DNA of 64,000 nt from Gracilibacillus dipsosauri (GTDB lineage Bacteria; Bacillota; Bacilli; Bacillales; Amphibacillaceae): the NCBI RefSeq assembly GCF_003176895.1, contig NZ_QGTD01000008.1, positions 124,001 through 188,000 on the forward strand, given 5' to 3'. The notes under the pieces were generated by a model that saw only the letters and a program-made list of their open reading frames with translations, ran no database searches and was not told the origin of the DNA. This document shows positions 17,271 through 27,900 of the stretch, piece after piece. A program made the position numbers and the translations under genes. The first letter of the stretch is position 1, and the number at the start of each line of letters is the position of its first letter.

Positions 17271-17653
17271 TGGATATTTTAGATGAAATTTATGAGGCTT
17301 TAATTGCTGATGCATATATTAAAGAGCAAACCTTAGGTCGCATCAAGTTTTATGAATATCCGGAAACAGGGGATGTTGATAACCCCTATATCGTGATTGA
17401 CCCTATTGATACACCGACACCTAGCCAGTACGCAGATGACCAATGGACAAAGCTAGATTTCTTACTGCAGATTGATATTTGGAGTCATAATAGGAAATTA
17501 ACCGAATCAATTGCTGACAAGGTTCGTGATGTCATGTGGGATACATTCGGTTTTGCTCAACGTGCAGGACCAAAAGAATATGATCAAGGAGTATTCCGTG
17601 ATGCCAGAAGGTATCGCGGTTCTTTGTATAGAGAAGATTTTAATAATTTATAG
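17270..17653 (+). CDS. Tail terminator / completion protein (DUF3168-like)
   Basis: 127 residues from the ATG at 17270 that overlaps the preceding TGA by one base. MDILDEIYEALIAD, then FYEYPETGDVDNPYIVIDP and LQIDIWSH, match the small tail-completion proteins (gpU/DUF3168-like) that cap the tail tube. Genes on both sides are neck and major tail protein, as expected. Confidence 0.8.
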   Translation: MDILDEIYEALIADAYIKEQTLGRIKFYEYPETGDVDNPYIVIDPIDTPTPSQYADDQWTKLDFLLQIDIWSHNRKLTESIADKVRDVMWDTFGFAQRAGPKEYDQGVFRDARRYRGSLYREDFNNL

Positions 17654-17664
17654 GAGTGATAAGA

Positions 17665-18297
17665 ATGACAGAAGAAAAGAATTATCGTGCATCCACTGGT
17701 GTGGATGAGTTTTTCTATGGAGAAGTGGGAGATGGCTTAACAGCTGATGCAATTGAACGAGTGAAGTTTTTGCAAAACATTAATGTTGAGATGCCACAAG
17801 AAATTGTACGTGCTTATGGAGATAACACTACTGCCGAAATGGCCGTTTCTAGTGGTAACACTTCTGTTACTTCCCAATTTCATAAAATTCCACTAGAGGA
17901 TAAAACGAGATTGTTAGGATGGGAAAAGTCTGCAGATGGATTGACAGGCTCAGGGTCTAGTGATAATCCACCATATGTTGCAGTAATCTTTGCGAAAACG
18001 TATGAAGATGGTCATAGAGAGTATGTGGGGCTACCAAAAGGGATGTTTACCCGTCCTGCAATTACTGGAGCAACTAAAGGAGAAAGTGTTGAATTTTCTA
18101 GTGAGGAAATAGTAGCTCAATTTATGGATCGTGAAGTTGATGGATTTGAAGAAGATCATTCTGTCGTTTTTGCTCAAGATCCAAAAGGTGAAACCACACA
18201 ACGTGATTTATTATTTCAAAAGATTTTTGGACAACCATATCCAACAACGACAACTACTACTTCTAGCACGACGACATCTACGACAGTCGGAGCATAA
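17665..18297 (+). CDS. Major tail protein with Thr/Ser-rich tail
   Basis: 210 residues from the ATG at 17665 behind AGGAGTG. The body is a beta-rich tail tube protein of the phi13-type family (STGVDEFFYGEV near the start, YVGLPKGMFTRP in the middle). Where related proteins often end or carry an Ig-like domain, this one ends PTTTTTTSSTTTSTTVGA. The glycosyltransferase gene begins six bases after the stop. Mixed Thr/Ser codons argue for protein-level selection. Confidence 0.88.
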   Translation: MTEEKNYRASTGVDEFFYGEVGDGLTADAIERVKFLQNINVEMPQEIVRAYGDNTTAEMAVSSGNTSVTSQFHKIPLEDKTRLLGWEKSADGLTGSGSSDNPPYVAVIFAKTYEDGHREYVGLPKGMFTRPAITGATKGESVEFSSEEIVAQFMDREVDGFEEDHSVVFAQDPKGETTQRDLLFQKIFGQPYPTTTTTTSSTTTSTTVGA

Positions 18298-18303
18298 TAA
18301 AGG

Positions 18304-19338
18304 ATGAAATATATACTTTGTCAGCCTGCTATATTACGTTTTAAGTGGGAACTAGAAGTGTGCATTACTAGGTTGCAAAAATTAGGGATACAAGACATTA
18401 TCCTCTTGTTTACGCAAGGGGATGCTGATATTCCTGAATATTTCAAGGATATGGGGTGTGAAGTACATGTTTATCCAGATAATCGAACAGATAAGTCCTA
18501 TATTCCGTCCATCAAACCCTATTTATGGATGATGTATCTAGAAGAAGATTCATCTAGAGAAAATGGATCTTATTTTTATTTAGACAGCGATGTGTTGTTG
18601 AGGGAAATTCCAAAAGTGAGACCGACCAAAAAAATGTGGTATGCATCGGATTGCACAGGTTACATTGGTAATCAATATATCGATAGCAAGGGAGATCGTT
18701 TGCTAGAAGATATGTGTAGGGCGATTGGAATAGATCATCTATTTATTAGAAAAAAAGATCCAGTTGGTGGTGCACAATGGGCGATTAAAAATCCTTCTTA
18801 TGCATACTGGAAAAAGGTATACCAAGATTCGATTACGCTTTATAAGCTTCTGGACCAATCCAACACGGATATTCAAAAATGGACAGCGGAGATGTGGGCG
18901 CAACTTTGGAACGTCTATCATTTCGGTATTGATGTTAAAGTTCCTGAAGAAATGAACTTTTCTTGGCCAACAGATCCAGTGGAGAGATATTATGAAACAA
19001 AAATATTCCATAATGCCGGTGTAGTGGATGATCATCCATCTTTATTTTTTAAAGGGAAATATGTGAATCATACTCCGTTTGAGGATGACCTATCATATGT
19101 TAACCAGGAGAAAGCATCGATAAAATACGTGGAGGCAATTAAGGAGGTGCGACCATTGGCTAAAGCAAAGTATATTGTTTTGGAAAGTTTCCTAGATTTA
19201 GAAGAGGACAAGGAATATGAAAAGGATAAGCCATTTCCAAGACCGGCTAATAAAAAAATCAGACAAGAAAGACTGGATGCATTAGCTTCCTCTAACAATA
19301 AAGCAGGCAGACCATTAATTAAAAAGATTGAAGAGTAG
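18304..19338 (+). CDS. Glycosyltransferase (GT-A like) fused to a small tail-region domain
   Basis: 344 residues. Residues about 1-260 look like a GT-A glycosyltransferase: the DxD metal/sugar-nucleotide motif in YFYLDSDVLL (about 96-105), a GGAQWAIK loop near 157, and KIFHNAGV near 238. Residues about 285-344 (YIVLESFLDLEED, later KKIRQERLDALASSNNKAG) resemble a short stand-alone phage protein often found between major tail protein and tail chaperone. The gene follows the Thr-tailed tail protein by six bases. AAAGG abuts the ATG, so initiation may depend on coupling. Virion proteins are the likely substrates; this is inference. Confidence 0.78.
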   Translation: MKYILCQPAILRFKWELEVCITRLQKLGIQDIILLFTQGDADIPEYFKDMGCEVHVYPDNRTDKSYIPSIKPYLWMMYLEEDSSRENGSYFYLDSDVLLREIPKVRPTKKMWYASDCTGYIGNQYIDSKGDRLLEDMCRAIGIDHLFIRKKDPVGGAQWAIKNPSYAYWKKVYQDSITLYKLLDQSNTDIQKWTAEMWAQLWNVYHFGIDVKVPEEMNFSWPTDPVERYYETKIFHNAGVVDDHPSLFFKGKYVNHTPFEDDLSYVNQEKASIKYVEAIKEVRPLAKAKYIVLESFLDLEEDKEYEKDKPFPRPANKKIRQERLDALASSNNKAGRPLIKKIEE

Positions 19339-19360
19339 GGTATTACATCCTGCTCTTTTT
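19331..19360 (+). terminator. Terminator-like hairpin inside the tail operon
   Basis: AGAGTAGG (19331-19338) pairs with CCTGCTCT (19348-19355), followed by TTTTA. It overlaps the end of the glycosyltransferase gene and may reduce transcription into the tail assembly and tape measure genes, setting the high level of head and tail tube proteins. Confidence 0.6.
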
Positions 19361-19382
19361 ATATTTAGGAGGAATGATCAAC

Positions 19383-19745
19383 ATGGCAAATTTGAAACGA
19401 AACATGCTAGAACTAGTGAAAAATCCGGAAGGAGTATTAAAAGGTGACGAACCCGAGATTGAAAAAGTATGGACCCCTGCTTTCATCCCTTTACGTGTAG
19501 CGAGAAACGCTATCGAAGTGTGGCATGAAGTGGAGACAGATAAAACCATGTCGGAAGCAGATAAGTTTGATAAAATTGCAGACTTTGTAGCCAATGAAGT
19601 ATTTGCCGGGAAAATCACAACCGATGACATCTACAACCGTCTCCATGCTCCAGGTGGGCAAGACGTATTAAAACAACAACTTATCTTCGTGGCACAGGGA
19701 CAACAAAGCGATGATACAAAAAACTACTTGGCGAAGAAAAATTAA
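19383..19745 (+). CDS. Tail assembly chaperone gpG
   Basis: 120 residues from the ATG at 19383 (RBS AGGAGGAATGATC). It is a helical tail assembly chaperone (ANLKRNMLELVKNPEG, then VWTPAFIPLRVARNAIEVW) placed between major tail protein and tape measure, as in lambda gpG. Its message contains a slippery heptamer near the end that yields a longer gpGT. The short form is made in excess and both bind the tape measure protein. Confidence 0.9.
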   Translation: MANLKRNMLELVKNPEGVLKGDEPEIEKVWTPAFIPLRVARNAIEVWHEVETDKTMSEADKFDKIADFVANEVFAGKITTDDIYNRLHAPGGQDVLKQQLIFVAQGQQSDDTKNYLAKKN

Positions 19746-19930
19746 CGGATGAGGATTTTTCTATCGCCAAGCAAGCGGAGTATTTAGATAAACTCGTCCT
19801 TAAACTAACCCAGCAAGGTAAGGATATCAACGAAGTATTAGATATGCCCATTCATTACGTTGTTCAGCTGATGAAAGATAAAAATAAACCACGAGAAGAA
19901 AAGTCGCTTATTGCTGCTTTTGGTGGTTAA
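19383..19930 (+). CDS. Tail assembly chaperone gpGT (frameshifted product)
   Basis: The transframe product has about 182 residues: 114 from gpG, then a 68-residue helical T domain read after a -1 slip at 19718-19724. The T domain ends LIAAFGG at the TAA at 19928-19930. It has no start codon or RBS of its own, so frameshifting is the only sensible route. The tape measure gene follows after 18 bases. Confidence 0.88.
19718..19724 (+). promoter_or_regulatory. -1 frameshift slippery site A_AAA_AAC
   Basis: In the gpG frame the codons are ACA AAA AAC, giving the canonical heptamer A AAA AAC. A -1 slip leads into the frame LLGEEKLTDEDF that stays open to 19930. Confidence 0.9.
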
Positions 19931-19948
19931 GAAGGGAGGAAAATAAAC

Positions 19949-22900
19949 ATGGCTGAAAGAATCGAAGGTCTCTCCATTGAACTAGATTTAGAGACGATGA
20001 AGGTCAACTCCGGTCTAAAGGATTTAAAATCCCAATTGACCGTTGTTAACAGTGAAATGAAAGCCAATATGTCTGCTTTTGATCGAAGTGATAAGTCTAT
20101 TGAAAAATACGAAACTAGACTCCAAGGTTTGAATAAGAAGCTCGAACTCCAAAAATCTATTGTAGAGAGTGCTCGAAAAACCTATGACAAAATGGTCAAG
20201 GAACATGGGGAAGGATCCAAAGAAGCGCAAAAGGCAGCCAAAGAATATAACAATCAATCGGCATCTTTGCAAAACTTACAGCGATATATAGGGCGAGTAG
20301 AAGATGATCTTGCACAGCTGAGAGAAGAACAGCGGATTGCCAATTCCAATTGGACGAAGATGGGGAATCAATTAGACAAGGCTGGTAACAAAATGAAAGC
20401 CTTTGGAGACAAAGTGTCCAGTGTGGGTAATGCTTTGTCTACCACTGTCACCCCAGCTGTCTTAGGGATGGGTACAGCTGCAGGATTAGCCGCATCAAGC
20501 TACGAGGATTCCGCAGTAAGAATCCAAAATTCCTTGGGTCTAACTGCAGAAGAAGCTAAGGAATTAACGGATATATCTCGTAATATTTATAAAAACGGTT
20601 TTGGCGAAAGTGCGGATCAAATTGACCATGCTTTACTACAAGTCAAACAGAATATCAGAGACCTGAATAAGGAAGATTTAGAGAGCATTACAGAAAAAGC
20701 TTTTCTCTTAGCGGAAACCTTTGAATCCGATGTGAACGAGGTCACCAGAGCCGGCAATAATCTCATGAAAGGTTTTGGTATTGAAGCAGATGAAGCCTTT
20801 GATTTGATGGCTAGAGGGGCACAAAATGGGCTTAATTTTAGTAATGAAATGTTTGACAACCTAAGTGAGTATTCCACTCTATTTGGAAGTATGGGTTTCA
20901 GTGCAGAAGAGTATTTTGAATTGTTATCTAACGGTATGGAAGCTGGGGCATACAACCTGGATTATATCAACGATGTAATGAAAGAATTCCAGATCCGTGT
21001 AAAAGATGGTTCCGATACTACAAAGGATGCCATGGGGCGACTGTCCAAAGATACGCAAAAGGTTTGGAAAGAGTTTTTGAAAGGCAATAAAACCGTCAAA
21101 GATGTATCGAATGCCATCCTAAAAGAATTAGAAGGCATGGACGACCAAGTCAAAGCGAATGAAATTGGAGTCGAACTTTACGGCACGAAATGGGAAGACC
21201 TTGAAGCCGAGGCTATGTACTCGCTTGGTGGTATCGGTGAAGGTCTAGAAGATGTGGAAGGCGCCATGGATGACATGACCAAGAATGCGGAAAAATCCAT
21301 TTCTCGGCAATGGAAGTCTACTTGGCGAGAAGCAAAGTCCGTATTACTACCAGTTGGAGAAACGCTTCTTGATTTTACAAGAGAAGTGCTTCCTGATGTC
21401 CAAGAAGGCGTAGAGGATGTAACCGAATGGTTTTCCGAACTCGACGAAGAAGGTAAAAAGAACATAGTCATGCTGGGTGGTATAGCTGCAGCTGCAGGAC
21501 CTGTTTTATCCATTGTTGGTGGCCTTAGCACGGGTATTGGTGGATTGATGAAGATAACTGGTGGATTATCCAAAGTTATAGGTGTTGCAGGCGGAAAAGG
21601 ATTGCTTGGGCGTATAGGTCTCATGGGTATTACTGGTGGACCTGTTGGTTTGGCTATTGCTGGTGTTACAACTTTAGGTGGTGTAGTCTATACCCTTCAT
21701 AAAAATTCGCAAAAGTCTAATGAAGAAATTTTAAATTCTATTCAAGCAAGAAAAGAAGAGATTGAATCATTAGACGGATTGATTAATCAGTATGAAAAAT
21801 TAAAAGAAAAGAATAAGCTATCCACTGATGAAATGTTGCGATATATGGATATCGCTACCGAACTAAAGGATGCTAAAACAGAAGAAACAATTAGAAAATT
21901 AAAAGATGAACAAGCAGAATTACTTAAAAAGTCCACTCTAACTAACAAGGAAATGAAAGACTTCCTAAAATTAAACGATGGAATAGTCGACAAGACTCCT
22001 ACCACAGTGCAAGCTATTTCAGAGCAAAGGAATGCTTATGTAGGTGTTCTAGATAAGGTGAAAGAATTAAATCAAGCTGAGAGAGAACGATTAACAGCTG
22101 ATACTTATCAAGCTTTAACAAGCGGACTAGAAGAACAAAAGAAAAATTTAGAAGAACAACGAGAAATCCAAAGTGAAATCAAAAACCTAGAAGGTGAAAG
22201 ATCTTTAGTTTTACAAGACTTTTTAGGAATTAGTGACCAAATAAGGGAAAAGGATCAAGAGATTGCTAATATTAAAAGTCAAATCAAATTAGCTGATGAA
22301 GAAGAGGCAATAAGATTAAGTGAAAAATTAGTCAAATTGGAAGATGAAAAGGCTGGTCTAGATGCTATACGGGAGAAACATGATCAAGAAATTGGCAAAT
22401 TAGACGTTAAGCTAGAAAAGAAGCAAGAATCACTAAACAAAAATAAAAAGGAAATTGAGGATTTTGAAAGAATCGCTGGGGAATATGAGGCCTTAATTCT
22501 AAGTCAAGTAGGACTTAATAGTGAAAGAGGAAAAGGTCTTGAGGTCTTAGATCAAGAAATTGGAAAACATATAAAAATTAGAAATGGCTTAAAAGATCAA
22601 AAAGATGCAGGAGAGTTGACAACCCAAGAATACAACAAGCGAGTACGAGAGGCGCAAAATGAGATCGATAAATTGCGAGGTGCAAAAGGAGCCTTAGAAG
22701 ATGTCAATAAGGTAGCGGGCTTAGATGTATATAGTAAGAGAATAACTGGTGCACATAAAGAAGGATTAAAAATAGATGAAGTAAAAAGAAAAGCTAATAT
22801 CACCAATAATATTCTAGGTGAAGATATTGATAAAGATGTTAATGTTGATGACCATGGTACTGCTGACAAGGTGCATGATGAGGCTACCAAAAAAGGAAAA

Positions 22901-23506
22901 AAGAACGTTGATGTGAGTCTAGCAAGACAAAATAGCATTTGGGATATAGTCCCTAATGTTATTGATGTTGGCGTTAATTTTATTAGTAAAACACTAGGAT
23001 TTGCTGATGGTACTGATTCACACCCGGGCGGTGTATCTTGGTTAGGGGAAGAAGGTCCAGAGTTAGTAAAACACGGAAACAAATGGGCGATGGCTGACTT
23101 TGGTTTATATAACGTACCAAAAGGTGCCCAAGTATTTACCAATGATGAAACCAATAAAATGGTCACATCCTTATTTGAAGTGCCGAAGTATGCTGCAGGT
23201 ATAAGCCCAATCGGTGAAGCAGACAGAATCGTAAATACTTTAAGCAATAATCCGTTTAACAAACTATTAGCTCTGCTAGGGAAGCAAAGTGAAGTCTCCA
23301 GTCAAACTACTAGATCCACTACTGTAGTGGATTATACAAGGGATTTACTTAATGCAACCTTAGAACAAAACAGGTTACTAGCTGAAATATTGGCCAAGGA
23401 TACCAATCCTGTCATAGATGCTAGATCACTAGGGAAAGGACTAGAGCCTGTGATATCAGAAGTACAAAATAGAAAACAGAAGGTGAGGGAGAAATTTGGC
23501 GTATGA
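19949..23506 (+). CDS. Tail tape measure protein
   Basis: 1,185 residues, predicted to set a tail of roughly 175 nm if the usual 1.5 angstrom per residue applies. The N-terminus is a coiled coil with the LDLETMKVNSGLKDLKSQL start. Hydrophobic segments lie at about 155-185 and 505-580. A second coiled coil covers about 590-890, and a Gly-rich WLGEEGPELVKHG motif lies near 1030. RBS AAGGGAGG precedes the ATG. It also helps pass DNA through the membrane in family members. Confidence 0.95.
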   Translation: MAERIEGLSIELDLETMKVNSGLKDLKSQLTVVNSEMKANMSAFDRSDKSIEKYETRLQGLNKKLELQKSIVESARKTYDKMVKEHGEGSKEAQKAAKEYNNQSASLQNLQRYIGRVEDDLAQLREEQRIANSNWTKMGNQLDKAGNKMKAFGDKVSSVGNALSTTVTPAVLGMGTAAGLAASSYEDSAVRIQNSLGLTAEEAKELTDISRNIYKNGFGESADQIDHALLQVKQNIRDLNKEDLESITEKAFLLAETFESDVNEVTRAGNNLMKGFGIEADEAFDLMARGAQNGLNFSNEMFDNLSEYSTLFGSMGFSAEEYFELLSNGMEAGAYNLDYINDVMKEFQIRVKDGSDTTKDAMGRLSKDTQKVWKEFLKGNKTVKDVSNAILKELEGMDDQVKANEIGVELYGTKWEDLEAEAMYSLGGIGEGLEDVEGAMDDMTKNAEKSISRQWKSTWREAKSVLLPVGETLLDFTREVLPDVQEGVEDVTEWFSELDEEGKKNIVMLGGIAAAAGPVLSIVGGLSTGIGGLMKITGGLSKVIGVAGGKGLLGRIGLMGITGGPVGLAIAGVTTLGGVVYTLHKNSQKSNEEILNSIQARKEEIESLDGLINQYEKLKEKNKLSTDEMLRYMDIATELKDAKTEETIRKLKDEQAELLKKSTLTNKEMKDFLKLNDGIVDKTPTTVQAISEQRNAYVGVLDKVKELNQAERERLTADTYQALTSGLEEQKKNLEEQREIQSEIKNLEGERSLVLQDFLGISDQIREKDQEIANIKSQIKLADEEEAIRLSEKLVKLEDEKAGLDAIREKHDQEIGKLDVKLEKKQESLNKNKKEIEDFERIAGEYEALILSQVGLNSERGKGLEVLDQEIGKHIKIRNGLKDQKDAGELTTQEYNKRVREAQNEIDKLRGAKGALEDVNKVAGLDVYSKRITGAHKEGLKIDEVKRKANITNNILGEDIDKDVNVDDHGTADKVHDEATKKGKKNVDVSLARQNSIWDIVPNVIDVGVNFISKTLGFADGTDSHPGGVSWLGEEGPELVKHGNKWAMADFGLYNVPKGAQVFTNDETNKMVTSLFEVPKYAAGISPIGEADRIVNTLSNNPFNKLLALLGKQSEVSSQTTRSTTVVDYTRDLLNATLEQNRLLAEILAKDTNPVIDARSLGKGLEPVISEVQNRKQKVREKFGV

Positions 23507-24947
23507 ATCGATAACATTTAACGGAATGAGAAAAGACTGGCTATATATTGAGCGTGGCCGAAAAAAACCTCCCTTTGCTGCTAGAAGACGAAATTTATTA
23601 ACCGTACCTGGTTATCCAGGAGGCTATTTAAGATCAACAGACATAGAGCCATTACCGATAGATCAACCAGTAGGTTTTCGGATTAAGGATGATGCGGATG
23701 CATTGGCGAAAAAGGATGAATTAGCGGAATGGCTTTTGACAGATAAACCAGTACCATTAGAATTTGATGATGAACCTGGTCGTATTTATTTTGCCGTGGT
23801 GCAGAATACCCTAGATGACTTTGAAAAGATGGCTGTATTACGGAGTGGTACGATTCAATTTTTATGTCCGGATCCATATGCTTATGGACCAGAAATGCAA
23901 TTCTCTGCCCCATCTGATTATTTTAATATTAGAAATGATGGTACTGCAGAAGCGGAGCCTGTTTTTGAGTTGGAGGTAAAAGAGCCAGTAACCTTTGCTA
24001 TGATACAGAATCAATTCAATGAATATAACATGATTGGCAGACCAACTGAAGTAGATAATACCACGTATAAAAAGTTTGAAAGGGTATTTTATTCAGATGG
24101 TGATACCTTGAATGGCTGGACAACGGCGAATGCTGGAGAGGTTTATGGTGATATTATGGGACAAATGGCTGTTGGAGGGAATACTCGATTTCAACCATCT
24201 TCCTATGGTTCCTCTACTATTGGCTGGCATGGACCTGCCATCAAAACGAGTTTACCAGAAGCTTTACAAGATTTTCGAATGCAAACATGGATTAGCATGT
24301 ACAACAAAGTAAGCCCCAATCTATTAGGCAAGATTGAATTGTACTTATTAGATGTCAATGGAAATATTGTAACAAGAGTCGGTATGATGGATGGCTCTGC
24401 AAAGATGGCGAATATGTACGGACTCGCAAGAGCTTATTCCGGGGAAAGTTATCACACGTTTATCTATGAACCGGGGGATCAACCTGGGAACTGGAATGAT
24501 TTTGCAGGCGTTCTTCGTATACAAAGAAGCGGGAATAGATGGTATGCGTATTTTGCTAAAACAGACACGACAACCGGTAGACATCATACCAGAAGATCCG
24601 TTTTTTGGACAGATTATCATAACATTTTTACGGATAGAGTGGCACAAATCGTGGTTTATATAGCTGGATATAAAACATACCCGACTCCCAATGCTTTGGG
24701 GGTTTATTCGCTTAGTGTAGATAAAATTAATCAACAAGCCGAAGGGATTCCTTATATCGCAGATGTGGGAGACATTATCACATTTGACCATACACAAAAT
24801 GGCCAAGTCTATATCAATGGGGAGCCTTATGAAGACAATAATTTAGGAGCCGATTACTTTACCTTAAAAAAAGGGGATAATCAATTAGTCGCGTTACCAG
24901 ACAGTGCCTTTCACATTTCGGGCAAATATCGAAGGCGCTTTTTATAA
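23496..24947 (+). CDS. Distal tail protein (Dit) with large insertion
   Basis: 483 residues, starting at a TTG that overlaps the tape measure gene. The N-terminal Dit domain (about 1-135) contains ITFNGMRKDWLYIERG and RSGTIQFLCPDPYAYG. The residual C-terminal Dit part is near 415-483. Simple Dit proteins are about 250 residues; the extra 200 (about 190-400: GWHGPAIKTSL, TWISMYNK, GKIELYLLDVNG) look like a beta-sandwich, probably a carbohydrate-binding module for host attachment. Confidence 0.85.
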   Translation: MAYESITFNGMRKDWLYIERGRKKPPFAARRRNLLTVPGYPGGYLRSTDIEPLPIDQPVGFRIKDDADALAKKDELAEWLLTDKPVPLEFDDEPGRIYFAVVQNTLDDFEKMAVLRSGTIQFLCPDPYAYGPEMQFSAPSDYFNIRNDGTAEAEPVFELEVKEPVTFAMIQNQFNEYNMIGRPTEVDNTTYKKFERVFYSDGDTLNGWTTANAGEVYGDIMGQMAVGGNTRFQPSSYGSSTIGWHGPAIKTSLPEALQDFRMQTWISMYNKVSPNLLGKIELYLLDVNGNIVTRVGMMDGSAKMANMYGLARAYSGESYHTFIYEPGDQPGNWNDFAGVLRIQRSGNRWYAYFAKTDTTTGRHHTRRSVFWTDYHNIFTDRVAQIVVYIAGYKTYPTPNALGVYSLSVDKINQQAEGIPYIADVGDIITFDHTQNGQVYINGEPYEDNNLGADYFTLKKGDNQLVALPDSAFHISGKYRRRFL

Positions 24948-24980
24948 CCTTCCCTTACAACGGAGAATCGAGGTGAGAAC

Positions 24981-27900
24981 ATGTCGCAGATATTTATCAC
25001 AAATGAACAAAAAGAAGAAGCACTTGGCCATATTCGTTATCGAAATGTGCTATCTAACAGCCATAAAAAATCGTTAGAAGATGGAAGTGAAACCTTTGAA
25101 TTTGTAACCTATGCTGATCAACCCTATTCCTCTTCGCTTGAAGGAATGAACCGAACGATCATTCCAGGAGAAGATGGGGAGTTTTTAGAATTTATCATCT
25201 ACGAAGTGCAGGAGGATCGACTAGAAAGCCGGCTTGAGGTTCATGCTTATGCTAGTTATGTGGAATTAATAAAAGCAAAATCTATTCTACCACATACTAC
25301 ACTAGCCTTATCTGCAGAAGATCATGCAACTGAAGCGTTAAGTGGGACAAGATGGCAGGTTGGAATTATTGCTTTTAATGGTGTTCGAACCATTGTGTTC
25401 GAAAATTATACCAATCCATATGCCTATCTAAAAAAAATAGCTTCTGAATTTGACCTAGAATTAAACTTCCGAGTGGAACATGTGAATGGAAAAATCACAG
25501 GTCGATATGTAGATTTAGTGGAGAAGGTAGGCGAGTGGCGAGGTCGAAGAGTCGAATTTGGGAAAGATTTATTAGGATTGAGACGAATTGAAAATACGGA
25601 CAATATTGTCACTGCACTACGAGTATTAGGTCCAATTGATACAGAAGGAAATCGACTGCAGATTATTGTCGAAGATGAAGATGCTCTTCAACGGTGGGGA
25701 ATTGATGGGCAACACATCATCGACACGTATGAACCGCAAATAACCAATACAGAAAGTGTTACTGTCGATAGATTAAAAGAGTTAGGGGAAAGGGAACTTT
25801 CTAAGCGAATCAACGCTAGTGTAACGTATGAAGGAACCATAGCCGATCTAGAAAAGGTACCGGGATTGGAACATAAAAAAATTCGTTTTGGAGATACAAT
25901 ACAGATCAAAGATACTAGCTATGAACCTGCTCTTTATTTAGAAGCAAGAATCTTTTTTCAAGACCGAGACATCACCGATCAAGCACAGAAACAAGTCCGT
26001 CTAGGAGATTTTATTGAATACACAGAAGAAGAAGTCAATGCTATTTGGAAATCACTGCAGGAACAGATAAGACAAAAAATCGGCATGTCTGAGCTCGAAG
26101 AAGTGACGTATACCAAACCTCAAATAGATGGCAAAGACGATGCTGTTAGAGAAGAAGCCTCTAAGGATGCCCAAGCTAAAACAGTCGAAGGCTATTTAAA
26201 TACCGTTAACGCTGAGAAAGAAGCAGTTGATAAGCGCTACTTAGCGATTTATTCTAGCCCTTACTTAAATGGAACTGCTAAGTCAGAATTACAAAATGCT
26301 AAGATCGACTACAACACGAAATACACAGCGTTGGTTGATGAGATCAACAGAGCTACAGCAGACGGAGAAACGACACCTACGGAAAAATCAACCGTAGACG
26401 CAGCGTTCAATAATTATCGGAACTCGATGGGCGTGTTCTTTGACAAATTCGAAATTGCCAACGACTTCATTACGCAAACAAAAGCGCAAGAAGCCGAGAA
26501 TAATGCGAATAGTCATACGGATCAAATTAAGCAACAGTTAGACGCGGAGTTACTCGAAAAAGCCGGACTAGAGTACGTTGACGAGCAATTAACGTTTAAG
26601 GCAGATAGTGACGTAGTTAATACGATTAATAATACGGTAGACAATTTACAACAATTAGTTGATACGCATAGTGACGAGCTGGAAGAACAAGGCGGAAAAA
26701 TTACGACAGTTGAAACGGAATTAGATGACGTAGAAGGGAAGTTAAGCGTTGCCATTACCGATTTGAGTACGTTAGAAGGTACAGTCAGTAGCCAAGGCAC
26801 ACAGATTGATGCGAATACTAAGGCGATTAGTTTTAAAGCAGAGCGCAGTGAATTAGAAACGCTAGAAGGTAACGTCACTAACCTAAGTAATGAAGTCGGA
26901 GAATTAACTATATCTTATAACGGAATCTCTGCGGAAGTAAGTGACTTAGAAGCGACTGTTGACGGTCATACTGTGGCGATTTCTGATCACACGTCTAGTA
27001 TTAATGTGTTATCTAACGAGATAAACAGTAAAGTAAGCGAAACGTATGTTGATAATGCGATTGCGGATATTGAGATCGGCGCTCGGAATCTAGCTCCTTT
27101 ATCAAGTATTGGTTCATGGGGTACTGGAGGATTTACTCGAAACAACTACCAATTCACATTAAGTGGAATGAATTCGGGATTATATATACATGAAGATCAA
27201 TACGAGCCGGTTACTGAATACGTTATGTCATTTAAAGTAAAGAAAACTTCAGGTTCAGTTCATACAATGGCCGGACATTCAAATGTTGCAGATGCCTCAA
27301 AGACGAAAGTATATAGGGATGGTGTACTTGTTAGGGCAGGTAATTGGTCGGTCGGTGATCAGAGCTATCCAAATGACAATGGTGAGTATGAGTATATGAT
27401 TAAATTCACTACAAGGAGTGATATAGGCACTTCTAACGATAGAATGTATATCCAACCCAATAGAAGTGAATATGACCAAGAATTTACTGTTGTGGTATGG
27501 GATTTGCAACTTGAAAAAGGTAATAAAAAGACACAATGGCAACCAGCTCCCGAAGACGTACAATCCAATATCGACTCCGTATACTCATACGCTGAGTCCG
27601 AAATTACGCAACTATCCACCGAAATTCAATCGAAAGTAGGCAAAACAGAGTTCGATAACCTTACCGGTCGAGTAAGTTCGGCAGAATCGACGATCACCCA
27701 ACACAGTAACCAAATCGCTACTAAAGTCGAAGAGGATGGCGTTATATCTGCAATTAACCAAACGCCTGAATCGATTAGGATACAAGCATCTAAGTTAAAC
27801 TTAGTTGGTGCCGTTACGGTGTTGTCGGATATTACCGGTAAGCTAGGAACGATTACTGCTGGAACAATTAACGGGGTTACTATCAATGGATCTACTCTTA

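Noticed and set aside
16117-18297. Thr-rich tracts as simple DNA slippage repeats
   Set aside because: Thr and Ser codons are mixed in all three tracts, so they are not uniform microsatellites.
21178-21624. Long minus-strand frame inside the tape measure gene
   Set aside because: Ser/Pro-rich antisense shadow of a strongly supported phage gene.
22597-23262. 221-residue minus-strand frame in the tape measure gene
   Set aside because: No RBS or family signature and fully inside a gene on the other strand.
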